Source: Rhizobium sp. Q54 (GTDB taxonomy: Bacteria; Pseudomonadota; Alphaproteobacteria; Rhizobiales; Xanthobacteraceae). From it: a stretch of DNA of 46,803 nt. The position numbers and the translations under genes are program-made. The stretch lies in NCBI GenBank assembly GCA_945861895.1, contig CAMAWF010000019.1, forward strand, positions 1 through 46,803, in the 5' to 3' direction. Positions within the stretch are counted from its first letter, which is position 1, and each line of letters starts with the position of its first letter. Under the pieces are notes generated by a model. That model searched no databases. It had not been told where the DNA came from and was given only the letters and a program-made list of their open reading frames with translations. Shown here piece after piece: positions 18,316-28,302 of this stretch.

Positions 18316-18465
18316 ATGCCGAGTCTGTTCAGATTTTTGATATTTGTCGGGATTCTTGGCGGCCTCGCTTACGGCGCGGTGTTTTCGCTCGCCACCTTTG
18401 TCGATCTGAAGCCGCGCGAGATCACAGTCACGGTCCCGCCGGACAAATTCTTCAAAAACCATTGA
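18316..18465 (+). CDS. Small single-pass membrane protein (49 residues)
   Basis: The ATG at 18316 opens a 49-codon frame ending TGA at 18463-18465. The product starts MPSLFRFLIFVGILGGLAYG, a clear transmembrane segment, and then has a short polar tail with the motif LKPREITVTVPPDKF. It stands 20 bp before xerD and in the same direction, so the two may share a transcript. I recognise no named family. The organised hydrophobic-then-polar layout and the operon position argue that it is real. Function unknown. Confidence 0.7.
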   Translation: MPSLFRFLIFVGILGGLAYGAVFSLATFVDLKPREITVTVPPDKFFKNH

Positions 18466-18485
18466 CGCCGTAACCGGGCACCGCG

Positions 18486-19433
18486 ATGGCCCGTCAGGCG
18501 AAACACTCCGACGAAATTTTGGTCGAACTGTTCCTCGACATGCTCGCTGCCGAGCGCGGCGCAGGCGAGAATACGATTTCCGCCTACGGCCGCGATCTCG
18601 CCGACCTCACCATCCATCTGCGCGAGCGTGGCGGTTCGCTCGCCAAGGCCAGCACCGACGATTTGCGCGGCTATCTCAGCGCGCTGGCTGCACGCAGATT
18701 CAAGAATGCAACGGTGGCGCGGCGATTGTCGGCGGCCCGGCAGCTCTATCGCTTCCTCTATGCCGAGGGACGGCGGGGCGACGATCCTGCCGCTGTGCTG
18801 GAAGGTCCCAAACGCGGGCGCACGCTGCCGAAGGTGCTCTCGATTTCGGAAGTCGACCGCCTGCTGGCGCAAGCGCATGCGGCAGTCAACGCCGACGACC
18901 CGCCGTTGCCGGAGCGGCTGCGCGCCGCGCGGCTCGCATCGCTGCTGGAAGTGGTCTACGCCACCGGCTTGCGTGTGTCCGAGCTGGTTGCGCTACCCGC
19001 CGCGGCAGCGCGGCGCGATCAACAAATGCTGGTCGTGCGCGGCAAAGGCGGCAAGGAGCGGCTGGTTCCGCTCAACGAGGCGGCCAGGCGCGCCATGCGC
19101 GATTATCTGGCGCTGCTCAAGCAAGCCTCCCGCACAGCGCAATCAAAATGGCTGTTTCCCTCCTTCGGCGACAGCGGACATCTGACCCGGCAGCATTTCG
19201 GCCGCGAGCTCAAGACGCTCGCGGCAAGCGCCGGCATTGCGGCGGATCGCGTGAGCCCGCACGTGTTGCGCCACGCCTTCGCCAGTCACTTGCTGCACAA
19301 CGGCGCCGATTTGCGCGTGGTGCAGACGCTGCTCGGCCATGCCGATATTTCCACCACGCAAATCTATACCCACGTCCTTGAGGAGCGGCTCAAGAGCCTG
19401 GTGCGCGACCTGCATCCGCTGGCCGACGAGTAA
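18486..19433 (+). CDS. xerD: Tyrosine recombinase XerD
   Basis: A 315-residue site-specific recombinase. An N-terminal SAM-like core-binding domain (about 8-100: FLDMLAAERGAGENTISAY) precedes the catalytic domain. The catalytic set is present: Arg163 in TGLRVSEL, Lys189 in RGKGGKER, His259 and Arg262 in SPHVLRHAFASHLL, His285 in LGHADIS and the nucleophile Tyr294 in TQIYTHV. XerD with XerC resolves chromosome dimers at dif at the divisome. Location among housekeeping genes supports XerD rather than a phage integrase. It follows the small membrane-protein gene by 20 bp. Confidence 0.95.
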   Translation: MARQAKHSDEILVELFLDMLAAERGAGENTISAYGRDLADLTIHLRERGGSLAKASTDDLRGYLSALAARRFKNATVARRLSAARQLYRFLYAEGRRGDDPAAVLEGPKRGRTLPKVLSISEVDRLLAQAHAAVNADDPPLPERLRAARLASLLEVVYATGLRVSELVALPAAAARRDQQMLVVRGKGGKERLVPLNEAARRAMRDYLALLKQASRTAQSKWLFPSFGDSGHLTRQHFGRELKTLAASAGIAADRVSPHVLRHAFASHLLHNGADLRVVQTLLGHADISTTQIYTHVLEERLKSLVRDLHPLADE

Positions 19434-19558
19434 ACTACCGTCAATCCGCCCTTAACCGCTTTGCTTGACTAGATGCCTCGGCAATGGCCAGTTTGGCCCG
19501 GTTTCGCTAGGCGGCGCGTTTCGCCACAGTCAACGGAAAGATTACGACAATTCCCTCC

Positions 19559-20515
19559 ATGCGCAGTTATCTCGATTTTGAAAAGCCGGTCGCCGAACTG
19601 GAGGCCAAGGTCGAAGAACTGCGCGCGATGGAAGCGAGCGGCAACGCAGTGGCGGTCGGCGACGAAATCTCTCGCCTCGAGGTCAAGGCCGCGCTCGCGC
19701 TCAAGGAACTCTATGCCGAACTGACACCGTGGCAAAAGACGCAGGTCGCGCGCCATCCGCAGCGGCCGCATTGCCTCGATTATGTATCGGCGCTGATTAC
19801 CAGCTTTGTGCCGCTTGCCGGCGACCGCAAATTCGGCGACGACGAAGCCATCGTCGGCGGCTTCGGCCGCTTCCGGGGCGAAAGTGTGTGCGTGATCGGC
19901 CACGAGAAGGGTTCCTCGACCGAAAGCCGGCTCAAGCACAATTTCGGCATGGCGCGGCCGGAAGGCTACCGCAAGGCGGCGCGGCTGATGGAGATGGCGG
20001 ATCGCTTCGAGATTCCCGTCATCTGCATGGTCGATACCGCCGGCGCCTATCCCGGGATCGGCGCGGAAGAGCGCGGCCAGGCCGAGGCCATCGCGCGCTC
20101 GACCGAAGCTTGCCTCGCGCTCGGAGTTCCGAATGTCGCGGTCATCCTGGGCGAAGGCGGCTCCGGCGGCGCCATCGCCATCGCCACCGCCAACCGCGTA
20201 TTGATGCTCGAGCACGCCATCTACAGCGTGATCTCGCCGGAAGGCGCGGCATCGATCCTCTGGCGCGACACCACCAAGGCGCAAGAGGCCGCAACCAACA
20301 TGAAGATCACCGCGCAGGACATGGTGCGCTTCGGCGTGATCGATACGGTGGTGCCGGAGCCGACCGGCGGCGCCCATCGCGACCCGGCAGCGGCCATCGC
20401 CGCCAGCGGGGACGCCATCGCCCATGCGCTTGCCGGGCTGCGTGGGCTTAACCGCGCAACCGTACGCCAACAGCGCCGCGATAAATTCTTGGCCATGGGA
20501 CGAAAGATCGATTGA
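19559..20515 (+). CDS. accA: Acetyl-CoA carboxylase carboxyltransferase subunit alpha
   Basis: A 318-residue subunit of the carboxyltransferase that moves the carboxyl group from biotin to acetyl-CoA to make malonyl-CoA. It begins [21 protein letters not shown] and carries [31 protein letters not shown], the [16 protein letters not shown] segment and the oxyanion-hole glycines [12 protein letters not shown]. Length is normal. It stands 125 bp after xerD, and 278 bp without genes follow. Confidence 0.97.
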   Translation: MRSYLDFEKPVAELEAKVEELRAMEASGNAVAVGDEISRLEVKAALALKELYAELTPWQKTQVARHPQRPHCLDYVSALITSFVPLAGDRKFGDDEAIVGGFGRFRGESVCVIGHEKGSSTESRLKHNFGMARPEGYRKAARLMEMADRFEIPVICMVDTAGAYPGIGAEERGQAEAIARSTEACLALGVPNVAVILGEGGSGGAIAIATANRVLMLEHAIYSVISPEGAASILWRDTTKAQEAATNMKITAQDMVRFGVIDTVVPEPTGGAHRDPAAAIAASGDAIAHALAGLRGLNRATVRQQRRDKFLAMGRKID

Positions 20516-20793
20516 GCGGAGTTTTCGCCCTCGCGGCCAAGGGTTTGAAAGTTTTCAACCGGTATAAGTGGAAAAATACCGCCGATGTGGCCGGCCGCGG
20601 CGGCCCCGGAACACCAATAACCTTGGGTTCGATTCCGCTTGCCAGCCGCGGGGAATCTCCCGATTTACCATTGCTTTACCATAGGCTTGCCGGGAACCCG
20701 ATACCCGGAACCATTGCCTTGCGGATGCCACATCTTAAGGATAACGGTTATACAATAAGGGCTTGCGAGGAGCCCTACGGGGAGTAATCGCGT
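20516..20793. other. Intergenic region, accA / L,D-transpeptidase
   Basis: About 278 bp with no convincing gene. It must contain the promoter of the downstream gene; a TTATACAAT stretch (20748-20756) could serve as a -10 element, but no good -35 is placed before it. GGGGAG (20779-20784) is the ribosome-binding site of the TTG-started gene downstream. Confidence 0.4.
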
Positions 20794-22635
20794 TTGAACC
20801 GACGTCCTCTCGTCCGCACGCTGCTGGCGTCCGCGGCCATCGCCGCCGCGATCGCGCTCGCCGGTTGCGATACCGACGGCAGCATGATGCCGGGCCGCGC
20901 GCTCGCGCCGCTGTCGGAAAAAATGATCGCCGAAATCGAGCAGAAGAATATGGACAAGGATTCCCCGATCCTTGTGCGCGTCTTCAAGACCGAAGCGGAA
21001 CTCGAAGTCTGGAAGAAGGATCGCAGCGGACAGTACGCGCTGCTCAAGACCTATCCAGTCTGCCGCTGGTCAGGCGACCTCGGGCCGAAGATCAAGGAAG
21101 GCGACCGCCAGGCGCCGGAGGGCTTCTACACCATCACGCCGGGGCAGATGAATCCGAACTCGCAATTCTATCTGGCATTCAATCTCGGATTCCCCAATGC
21201 CTACGATCAAGCCAACGGCCGCACCGGACAATTTCTGATGGTGCATGGCGACTGCTCCTCGCGCGGCTGCTACGCCATGACCGACGAGCAGATGTCGGAA
21301 ATCTACGCGCTTGGCCGCGAATCGTTCTTCGGCGGCCAAAAGGCATTCCAGGTGCAGGCCTATCCATTCCGCATGACGCCGGCAAACATGGCCAAGCACC
21401 GCAACAGCCCGCACATGGCGTACTGGAAAATGATCAAGCAGGGCTACGATCATTTCGAAGTAACGCACCAAGAGCCGAAAGTGGACGTCTGCGAGAAACG
21501 CTATGTCTTCGACGCCGCCGCGCCGGCCAATTCCTCGCGTCCGGTCTCGTTCAACCCGCGCGGCAAGTGTCCGGTGTTCGAAGTGCCGCAGGAAATTCGC
21601 GACGCCGTCAATGAAAAGAAACGGCAGGACGAGTATTGGACCGCCCAGTTGATTGCCCGCGGCACGCCGGTGGCGCCGAACCGCAATGGCGTCGATGGCG
21701 GCATGAACCAGGTGTTCCTGGCCAAGCTTGAACAGAGCGCAGGGGCTGCGGATGCCGATGCACGCATGGCGATGGTAGCGAACGCGGCGCCGGGCAGCAT
21801 TCCATTGCACACCGTCGCGCCGGCGCGGCCCACCACGGCTGCCGAGGCGACGCCCGCGCCTGTTGTCGTTGCGTCGAATGTCCCGGTTCCACGGCCGGCG
21901 CCGCTCGCCAAGGAAGGCGTAGCGCCTGAACCGCCGCCGACCACGATCGCCAGCCTGTTCGACAGCGTCTTCCGCACCGCGTCCGTGGAATCAAAGCCGG
22001 TACAGATACCGGAACCGGCAGAAAACGTGAGATTGCGCGGCTCCGAAACCGCCAAGGCGGCTGCTCCGCCAGCTCCGGTTGCCGCGGCGACTTCGGCTCC
22101 TCCGGTTGCTTCTCCGGTTGCTTCTCCGGTTGCTCCTCCGGTTACTCCTCCGGTTACAAGAGCAACGCCTGCGCCACCGGCCCGCGTGGCACCGCCCGTT
22201 CGTATTGCGGCTCCTGCTCCGGCCAAACCCGAACCGAAGCCTGAAGTGCTGCCGCCCGCACCCCGCGCCGTCGCCAGCGCGACCGTCGCTTCGCGCTGGC
22301 CTGAGCCGGTCGCAGTGCCGCCGGCGCCGAAGACAATCGCCAGCGCGCCGGTCGTCGCGCCAAAGCCGGAACCGGTCGCGAAGCCGCCGACGCCGAAGAC
22401 AATCGCCAGCGCGCCGGTCGTGGCACCGAAGCCGGAACCGGTTGAAAAACTTGCCACGCCGAAAGCCGTCGCACGCTCGCCAGCTGTGCAGCCCAAGCCA
22501 CGCGCGGTCGAGGAGGCGAAGGCGGCACCGGCGTCTCAGCTACGCACCGCATATGCCGCACCCCTAGCGAGCAATGCAGGCCTGCTGAGCGGCGCGCAAC
22601 CGGTGGTCCCGATCGGCTCCTTCGCCAGCCGATAG
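20794..22635 (+). CDS. L,D-transpeptidase (YkuD-like), lipoprotein with long Pro-rich tail
   Basis: A 613-residue protein with a TTG start preceded by a strong GGGGAG. The N-terminus is a lipoprotein signal (AIALAGC, Cys25). The catalytic domain spans roughly 55-235 and has the active-site motif HGDCSSRGCYAM (His151, likely nucleophile Cys159) of the murein L,D-transpeptidases. These make 3-3 peptide crosslinks or tether proteins to peptidoglycan in the periplasm. After about residue 330 the protein becomes a low-complexity Pro/Ala/Val tail with a five-fold 12-nt DNA repeat (22099-22158) and a 66-nt tandem repeat (copies from 22325 and 22391). The tail may span or bind the cell wall. Confidence 0.88.
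   Translation: MNRRPLVRTLLASAAIAAAIALAGCDTDGSMMPGRALAPLSEKMIAEIEQKNMDKDSPILVRVFKTEAELEVWKKDRSGQYALLKTYPVCRWSGDLGPKIKEGDRQAPEGFYTITPGQMNPNSQFYLAFNLGFPNAYDQANGRTGQFLMVHGDCSSRGCYAMTDEQMSEIYALGRESFFGGQKAFQVQAYPFRMTPANMAKHRNSPHMAYWKMIKQGYDHFEVTHQEPKVDVCEKRYVFDAAAPANSSRPVSFNPRGKCPVFEVPQEIRDAVNEKKRQDEYWTAQLIARGTPVAPNRNGVDGGMNQVFLAKLEQSAGAADADARMAMVANAAPGSIPLHTVAPARPTTAAEATPAPVVVASNVPVPRPAPLAKEGVAPEPPPTTIASLFDSVFRTASVESKPVQIPEPAENVRLRGSETAKAAAPPAPVAAATSAPPVASPVASPVAPPVTPPVTRATPAPPARVAPPVRIAAPAPAKPEPKPEVLPPAPRAVASATVASRWPEPVAVPPAPKTIASAPVVAPKPEPVAKPPTPKTIASAPVVAPKPEPVEKLATPKAVARSPAVQPKPRAVEEAKAAPASQLRTAYAAPLASNAGLLSGAQPVVPIGSFASR
22099..22158 (+). repeat. Five tandem 12-nt units inside the L,D-transpeptidase gene
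   Basis: Five near-identical copies of CCTCCGGTTGCT-type units encode alternating Pro-Val and Ala/Ser/Thr-Pro. The unit is a multiple of three, so copy-number change would lengthen or shorten the protein tail without a frameshift. Confidence 0.85.
22325..22440 (+). repeat. 66-nt tandem repeat inside the L,D-transpeptidase gene
   Basis: The segment from 22325 recurs from 22391 with very few changes over about 50 bases; both encode PKTIASAPVVAPKPEPV. This is a recent in-frame duplication of 22 codons in the Pro-rich tail. Confidence 0.85.
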
Positions 22636-22689
22636 TCGGAAATGCGCTGAGGCATGACGCCTCCTGTTTGCTGTCATCCGCCGGCTTCA

Positions 22690-22947
22690 ATGGAATGTTT
22701 CGTCTACATCCTCGGCAGCTCCGGCAAGGACCGCTACCTGACCTATGTGGGCTGGACGAACGATCTCGACAAGCGTCTTGCCCAGCACAATGCCGGCAAG
22801 GGCGCACGCTCGACCCGCGGGCGAATTTGGGTGTTGTTGTATTCCGAACGGCACGCGACGCGCGGCGAGGCGATGAGCCGCGAATGGCATCTCAAGCGCG
22901 ACCGCGCATTCCGCAAGCAATTGGCGCAAAGTCAGCGCACGCGATGA
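22690..22947 (+). CDS. GIY-YIG nuclease family protein (UPF0213 type)
   Basis: An 85-residue single-domain protein starting MECFVYILGSSGKDRYLTYV. It has the VYIL and YVGWTNDLDKRLAQHNAGKG halves of the GIY-YIG motif, a LLYSERHATRGEAMSREWHLK segment carrying the conserved Arg/Glu region, and the basic end DRAFRKQLA. Members of this small family are structure-selective nucleases or of unknown role. I chose the ATG at 22690 since the family begins there. It converges on secA with a 10-bp gap. It is probably an accessory gene in this position. Confidence 0.9.
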   Translation: MECFVYILGSSGKDRYLTYVGWTNDLDKRLAQHNAGKGARSTRGRIWVLLYSERHATRGEAMSREWHLKRDRAFRKQLAQSQRTR

Positions 22948-22957
22948 GACGCGCGGC

Positions 22958-25759
22958 TTAAGCGTATTTTCCGTGGCAGTGCTTGTATTTCTTGCCCGAG
23001 CCGCACGGGCATAATTCGTTGCGGCCGACCTTGCCCCAGCTCGCTGGATTCTTGGGATCGCGTGCGGCGGCGGCGGTGCCGTTGCGCGACGGCGGCGCGA
23101 AGTCGCCGTTAGCCAGCGCCATCTGATCCTCGCCGGTGGAGGGATCGATCTTGTGGGCTTCCATATAGGGCAACTCGTGATCGCCATCGGTCGCCGGCGG
23201 GCCTTGCACGATCTCGACACGCATGAGCTGCGCGGTCACCGCCTCGCGCAATTGCGCGACCATGCCCTCGAACAGGCTGAAGGCTTCGGCCTTGTACTCG
23301 TTGAGCGGATCGCGCTGGCCATAGCCGCGCAGCCCGATCACCTGGCGCAGATGTTCCAGCATGAGCAGATGCTCGCGCCACAGGTTGTCGAGCGTCTGCA
23401 ACAGAAGCGATTTCTCCACGTAGCGGATGACCTCAGGGCCCCATTGCGCGACCTTCGCCGCCATATGCTCGTCGGCGCGGCGCTCGATGCGCGCGAGGAT
23501 TTCCTCGTCCGCGATGCCTTCTTCCTTCGCCCATTGATCGGCCGGCAGATCGAGACCGAGCACGCGGGTGAGTTCTTCCTTCAGCCCCTTGGTGTCCCAC
23601 TGTTCCGGATAGGCGTTTTCGGGAACGTGCTTGGCGACGAGGTCCTCGACCACGGCGTGGCGCATGTCGGAGATTGTCTCTTCCACCGTGTTGTCGCGCA
23701 TGAGTTCGAGGCGTTGCTCGAAAATCACCTTGCGCTGGTCGTTCATCACGTTGTCGAACTTGAGCAAGTTTTTGCGGATGTCGAAATTGCGCGCCTCGAC
23801 CTTCTGCTGCGCCTTCTCCAGCGCTTTGTTGATCCACGGATGGATGATGGCTTCGTTCTCTTTCAGGCCGAGCTTCTGCAACATGCCGTCGAGCTTGTCG
23901 GAGCCGAAAATCCGCATCAGATCGTCTTCCAGCGACAGGAAGAACTTGGAGTGCCCGGGATCGCCCTGGCGGCCGGAACGCCCGCGCAGCTGGTTGTCGA
24001 TGCGGCGGCTCTCATGCCGCTCGGTGCCGAGCACATAAAGCCCACCGGCGGCGAGCGCCTTCTCCTTCAGCCGCGCGACCTGCGATTTGATCTCGGCGGC
24101 GCGCGGCGAGCGTTCGCGCTCGCGCGGATCGGCGATATCGGTGAGCTCCTGGCGGATGCGCATGTCGGCATTGCCGCCGAGCTGAATATCGGTGCCGCGG
24201 CCGGCCATGTTGGTGGCAATCGTGATCGCGCCGGGCACGCCGGCCTGCGAGACGATATAGGCCTCCTGCTCGTGATAGCGGGCATTGAGAATGGCAAACA
24301 CCTTCGCCTTGGTGGCGCCCTCGTCGCCCGAGTAAAGCGCGGCGAAGGCATTGGGATCGGTGAAATCGTGCTGCTCCCAGCCGGCCTGGCGCAGCATCTC
24401 GGCCAATTGCTCGGACTTCTCGATCGATGTGGTGCCGACCAGCACCGGCTGGCCGCGCAATTTGCAGTCCTCGATCAAGGTGAGGATCGCGCGGTATTTC
24501 TCTATCGCCGTGCGATAGACCTCGTCGTCGTCGTCGATGCGCACCATCGGCAGGTTGGTCGGGATTTCCAGCACTTCGAGATTGTAGATGTCCATGAATT
24601 CGTCGGCTTCGGTCGAGGCGGTGCCGGTCATGCCGGAAAGTTTCTCGTACATGCGGAAATAGTTCTGGAAGGTGATGGTCGCGAGCGTCTGGTTTTCCGG
24701 CTGGATCGGCTGGTGCTCCTTGGCCTCCAGCGCCTGGTGCAGCCCCTCCGAGAAACGGCGCCCCGGCATCATGCGGCCGGTGAATTCGTCGATGATGACG
24801 ACCTCGTCGTTGCGGACGATGTAATCCTTGTCGCGCGCAAACAGCTTATGCGCACGCAGCGCCTGGTTGACGTGGTGCACGACCGTGACGTTTTCCACGT
24901 CGTAGAGCGAGTCGCCCTTGAGCTGGCCGGCCGCGCGCAACAGCTGTTCCATCTTTTCCGTGCCGACCTCGGTCATGGTCACGGTGCGCTGCTTCTCGTC
25001 GACCTCGTAGTCGGCCTTCTCCAGCTTGGGAATGTAGGCATCGATGGTGTTGTAGAAGTCCGAGCGGTCGTCGAGCGGCCCTGAAATAATCAGCGGCGTG
25101 CGCGCCTCGTCGATCAGGATGGAGTCGACTTCATCGACGATCGCGTAAATATGCCCGCGCTGGACCATGTCCTCCAGCCGGTACTTCATGTTGTCGCGCA
25201 GATAATCGAAGCCGAGCTCGTTGTTGGTGCCGTAGGTGACGTCGCAGTCGTAGGCCTTTTTCCGGTCCTCGTCCTCGAGCCCGTGCACGATCACCCCGGT
25301 GGTGAGGCCCAGGAAGCCGTAGATCTGCCCCATCCATTCGGAGTCGCGCTTGGCAAGATAATCGTTGACCGTGACCACGTGCACGCCGCGGCCGGCGAGC
25401 GCATTGAGATACACCGGCAGCGTCGCCACCAGTGTCTTGCCTTCGCCGGTCTTCATTTCGGCGATGCGGCCCTCGTGCAGCACCATGCCGCCGATCAATT
25501 GCACATCGAAATGCCGCTGCCCGAGCGTGCGCTTGCTGGCCTCGCGCACGGTAGCGAAAGCCGGCACCAGCAGGTCGTCGAGGCTTGTCCCCGCCGCCAC
25601 CTGCGCCCTGAATTCCACAGTGCGCGCACGCAGGGCTTCGTCCGAGAGCCCCGCCAACTCCGTTTCCAAAGCATTGATTGCGGCCACCTGCGGCGCATAG
25701 GTTTTGATCCGCCGATCGTTCGCGGAACCAAACAATTTGCGGGCGACTGCGCCGATCAT
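22958..25759 (-). CDS. secA: Preprotein translocase ATPase SecA
   Basis: A 933-residue motor that drives unfolded preproteins through SecYEG. Visible: N-terminal [13 protein letters not shown], Walker [11 protein letters not shown], the DEAD-box variant in [20 protein letters not shown], the motif [15 protein letters not shown] in the second nucleotide-binding domain, [14 protein letters not shown] (motif VI), and a C-terminal zinc-binding [17 protein letters not shown] that contacts SecB and phospholipid. Full length for alphaproteobacteria. It is divergent from the PPIase gene, with 307 bp between the starts. Confidence 0.98.
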   Translation of the reverse strand: MIGAVARKLFGSANDRRIKTYAPQVAAINALETELAGLSDEALRARTVEFRAQVAAGTSLDDLLVPAFATVREASKRTLGQRHFDVQLIGGMVLHEGRIAEMKTGEGKTLVATLPVYLNALAGRGVHVVTVNDYLAKRDSEWMGQIYGFLGLTTGVIVHGLEDEDRKKAYDCDVTYGTNNELGFDYLRDNMKYRLEDMVQRGHIYAIVDEVDSILIDEARTPLIISGPLDDRSDFYNTIDAYIPKLEKADYEVDEKQRTVTMTEVGTEKMEQLLRAAGQLKGDSLYDVENVTVVHHVNQALRAHKLFARDKDYIVRNDEVVIIDEFTGRMMPGRRFSEGLHQALEAKEHQPIQPENQTLATITFQNYFRMYEKLSGMTGTASTEADEFMDIYNLEVLEIPTNLPMVRIDDDDEVYRTAIEKYRAILTLIEDCKLRGQPVLVGTTSIEKSEQLAEMLRQAGWEQHDFTDPNAFAALYSGDEGATKAKVFAILNARYHEQEAYIVSQAGVPGAITIATNMAGRGTDIQLGGNADMRIRQELTDIADPRERERSPRAAEIKSQVARLKEKALAAGGLYVLGTERHESRRIDNQLRGRSGRQGDPGHSKFFLSLEDDLMRIFGSDKLDGMLQKLGLKENEAIIHPWINKALEKAQQKVEARNFDIRKNLLKFDNVMNDQRKVIFEQRLELMRDNTVEETISDMRHAVVEDLVAKHVPENAYPEQWDTKGLKEELTRVLGLDLPADQWAKEEGIADEEILARIERRADEHMAAKVAQWGPEVIRYVEKSLLLQTLDNLWREHLLMLEHLRQVIGLRGYGQRDPLNEYKAEAFSLFEGMVAQLREAVTAQLMRVEIVQGPPATDGDHELPYMEAHKIDPSTGEDQMALANGDFAPPSRNGTAAAARDPKNPASWGKVGRNELCPCGSGKKYKHCHGKYA

Positions 25760-26066
25760 GCAAAAGTCCTTAAACCTAAGCCGTTCGTCCCACTCGAATT
25801 ACGCTGCCGGGCCGGATGTTCTTCCGGCCGGTCCGGAAATGCGGCACTTTTCAGGTAATTGCAACGCGGCGCTCGTCCGTGAAGCACAATCAGAAGATGG
25901 CCGAGAGATAAGAGTGGGTCTAACCCTTGTCAATTGGCCGTTTTTTCGCTCACGCGGTCGTTAAAAGCGCCGGCCGGCCGGCCATTGCAAAGCCATAATG
26001 ATTGGGCGACTGTCCCGCGCCGTTCGCCCCGGCGGACAAATTGCCGCCAGCCCCAAGGACCGCGCC
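25760..26066. other. Divergent intergenic region, secA / PPIase
   Basis: About 307 bp between the secA start (minus) and the PPIase start (plus). It holds a GC-rich dyad around 25811-25834 (GGCCGG...CCGGCC) but no gene or clear promoter that I can support. A frame extending the PPIase upstream to 25998 is possible but would displace its signal peptide. Confidence 0.4.
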
Positions 26067-26954
26067 ATGCCTTCGCATGCCCTCACTGCCACCCTCGCCG
26101 CATTGGCGCTGCTTATCGCCGCGGCAGCACCGGCCGGCGCGCAGAGCACCGATCCGGTGATCGCCAAGGTGAACGGGGTGGAGGTCCGCCAGAGCGATCT
26201 CACGCTTGCCGAAGAGGAAGCCGGAGGCCAGTTGCCGCCGATGACGCCGGAAGCCAAGCGCGATTATCTCGTCGCCTTCGTGGCCGACATGATCCTGGTC
26301 TCCAAGGCCGCCGAAGCGAAAAAAATGGGCGACGGCGCCGACTTCAAGCGCAAGCTCGCTTTCACCCGCAACAAATTGCTGATGGAGGCGCTGCTGCAAA
26401 CCGAGGGCAAGACGGCGCTTACCGACGCGGCCATGCGCAAGGTCTACGACGAAGCCGTCAAACAGATGGGTCCGGAGCAGGAAGTCCACGCCCGCCATAT
26501 TCTATTCCGCGTCGCCGACCCGGCCGACGAAAAGGCAGGCAAGGAAGCCGAGGGCAAAATCAAAGCCGTCATCGAACGCATCAAGAAGGGCGAGGACTTC
26601 GTCAAGCTCGCGAACGAGCTCACCGAGGACCCCTCCGGCAAGCAAAACGGCGGCGATCTCGACTATTTCAGCAAGGAGCAAATGGTCCCGGAATTCTCCG
26701 AGACCGCCTTCAAGCTCGAAAAAGGACAGATTTCCGAGCCGATCAAAACCCAGTTCGGCTGGCATGTACTCAAGGTCGAGGACAAGCGGGTCAAGCCGGT
26801 GCCGGCATTCGACCAGGTCAAATCGCAGATCGAGACCTTTGTCGTGCGCAAGGCGCAGGCGGACCTCGTCACCAAGCTGCGCGAGGGCGCCAAGATCGAA
26901 CGCCTGGATAAAAAGCCCGAGGCGAAGCCGGCCGATCCGGCCAAGAAGAAATAG
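26067..26954 (+). CDS. Parvulin-type peptidyl-prolyl isomerase, periplasmic
   Basis: A 295-residue exported foldase. The signal peptide is MPSHALTATLAALALLIAAA with a likely cut after PAGA. A SurA-like N-terminal helical part (DLTLAEEEAGGQLPPMTPEA) precedes the rotamase domain at about 130-225 (VHARHILFRV, GGDLDYFSKEQMVPEF, QFGWHVLKVED). The tail is Lys/Ala/Pro-rich (KKPEAKPADPAKKK). The role is folding of exported proteins, fitting its place beside secA. The ATG at 26067 has AAGGAC before it; an ATG at 25998 is possible but would hide the signal peptide. argJ follows 12 bp later. Confidence 0.92.
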   Translation: MPSHALTATLAALALLIAAAAPAGAQSTDPVIAKVNGVEVRQSDLTLAEEEAGGQLPPMTPEAKRDYLVAFVADMILVSKAAEAKKMGDGADFKRKLAFTRNKLLMEALLQTEGKTALTDAAMRKVYDEAVKQMGPEQEVHARHILFRVADPADEKAGKEAEGKIKAVIERIKKGEDFVKLANELTEDPSGKQNGGDLDYFSKEQMVPEFSETAFKLEKGQISEPIKTQFGWHVLKVEDKRVKPVPAFDQVKSQIETFVVRKAQADLVTKLREGAKIERLDKKPEAKPADPAKKK

Positions 26955-26966
26955 CTGGAAGCTGCC

Positions 26967-28208
26967 ATGGCGAATGCGGTTTCTCCGCTCGCGCCGAAAA
27001 GCGTTCCCGATATGCCGGCGATTTCCGGCGTGCGGCTGGCGACGGCTGCCGCCGGCATCCGCTATCCCGGACGCACCGACGTGCTGCTCGCGCTGTTTGC
27101 GCCGGGCACCACCGCGGCCGGCGTATTCACCCGCTCGAAATGCCCGTCGGCTCCGGTGGAGTGGTGCCGCGCGCATCTCAAGCCGGGCAAAGCGCGCGCA
27201 CTCGTCGTCAATTCCGGCAACGCCAATGCATTCACCGGCAAGAGCGGGCGCGCGGCAACGAAGCTCACCGCCGCATTGGCAGCCAAGGCCGCCGGCTGCC
27301 CGGCCACGCAAGTATTCCTTGCCTCCACCGGCGTGATTGGCGAGCCGCTCGATGCGCGAAAATTCGGCCCGGTGATGAGCGGGCTTGCCGCGCGCGCGGC
27401 AGCCGGCGGTTTTCATGGCGCCGCCAAGGCGATCATGACCACCGACACATTTCCCAAGGTGGCCACCGCAACGGCCCGCATCGGCAAGACCAGAGTTACC
27501 ATCAACGGCATCGCCAAGGGCGCCGGCATGATCGCGCCCGACATGGCGACGATGCTCTCGTTCATCTTTACCGATGCGCCCATCGCCGCGCCGGCTTTGC
27601 AGAGAATACTCAATGACACGGTGACCGATACGTTCAACGCCGTGACGATCGACGGCGACACTTCGACGTCCGACACCTTGATGGCGTTCGCAACCGGCGC
27701 CGCCGCCGCGCGCGGCGCGCCGAGAATCAGCAAGCCGGGCGATCCGCGTCTGCGCGGCTTCCGCAAGGCGTTCGCGACGGTGCTTGCCGACCTCGCCGAG
27801 CAAATCGCACGCGACGGCGAGGGCGCGCGCAAGCTGGTCGAGATCGAGGTCGAGGGCGCGGTCTCGAAAATCTCCGCGCGCAGAATCGCCATGTCGATCG
27901 CCAATTCGCCATTGGTGAAGACGGCGATTGCCGGCGAAGACGCCAATTGGGGCCGCGTGGTCATGGCCGTCGGGAAAGCCGGCGAACCCGCCAACCGCGA
28001 CAAGCTTTCGATCTGGTTCGGCGGCATCAGGGTGGCGCATCGCGGGATGCGCGATCCGGCCTATGACGAGGCGAAAGTGTCCGCCCGCATGAAACAGCCA
28101 AAAATCTCCCTGAAGGTGCAGCTTGGCATGGGCCGCGGGCGCGATCGCGTGCTGACCTGCGATCTCACCAAGGAATACGTCGCCATCAACGGCGATTATC
28201 GCTCTTAG
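26967..28208 (+). CDS. argJ: Bifunctional glutamate N-acetyltransferase / amino-acid acetyltransferase ArgJ
   Basis: A 413-residue enzyme of the cyclic arginine pathway: it moves acetyl from N-acetylornithine to glutamate and can also use acetyl-CoA. The self-cleavage site is [14 protein letters not shown] with Thr195 as the new N-terminal nucleophile of the beta chain. The C-terminus [17 protein letters not shown] is the family end, so the gene is complete. Its last 159 bp (28049-28207) are repeated at 28937-29095 beyond a toxin-antitoxin pair. The copy joined to argJ is the one that is used; the other no longer has a gene in front. Confidence 0.97.
   Translation: MANAVSPLAPKSVPDMPAISGVRLATAAAGIRYPGRTDVLLALFAPGTTAAGVFTRSKCPSAPVEWCRAHLKPGKARALVVNSGNANAFTGKSGRAATKLTAALAAKAAGCPATQVFLASTGVIGEPLDARKFGPVMSGLAARAAAGGFHGAAKAIMTTDTFPKVATATARIGKTRVTINGIAKGAGMIAPDMATMLSFIFTDAPIAAPALQRILNDTVTDTFNAVTIDGDTSTSDTLMAFATGAAAARGAPRISKPGDPRLRGFRKAFATVLADLAEQIARDGEGARKLVEIEVEGAVSKISARRIAMSIANSPLVKTAIAGEDANWGRVVMAVGKAGEPANRDKLSIWFGGIRVAHRGMRDPAYDEAKVSARMKQPKISLKVQLGMGRGRDRVLTCDLTKEYVAINGDYRS
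28049..28207 (+). repeat. Direct repeat, left copy (argJ 3' end)
   Basis: 159 bp identical at 155 positions to 28937-29095 (offset 888). It covers argJ codons 362-413 and the first two bases of the stop. The mismatches are at 28075, 28140, 28175 and 28178. The homology breaks exactly at TA of the stop codon (TAG here, TAA in the other copy). Confidence 0.97.
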
Positions 28209-28253
28209 CCCGACCGCCTCCACCGCAACCGCGTAGGATGAAGGCCCGCCTAT

Positions 28254-28302
28254 TGTTGGAGCTATTGACAACACGGAGATCATGTTGTTGTTTACTCCAA
28301 CA
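28254..28302 (+). promoter_or_regulatory. Candidate operator/promoter of the tumE-tumA operon
   Basis: TGTTGGAG (28254-28261) and CTCCAACA (28295-28302) form an inverted repeat whose right arm runs into the ATG of the toxin gene. A perfect TTGACA -35 box lies at 28265-28270 between the arms, and a smaller dyad CAACA/TGTTG lies at 28269-28273 and 28283-28287. No good -10 is seen. The layout suits autorepression by the winged-helix antitoxin; that is inference. Confidence 0.55.

Noticed and set aside
18486-19433. xerD as a phage or island integrase
   Set aside because: Its sequence and surroundings (aroK, accA) fit the housekeeping recombinase; no attachment sites or phage genes are near.
20512-20787. 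91-codon frame after accA
   Set aside because: It covers the promoter and ribosome-binding site of the next gene and has no domain-like features.
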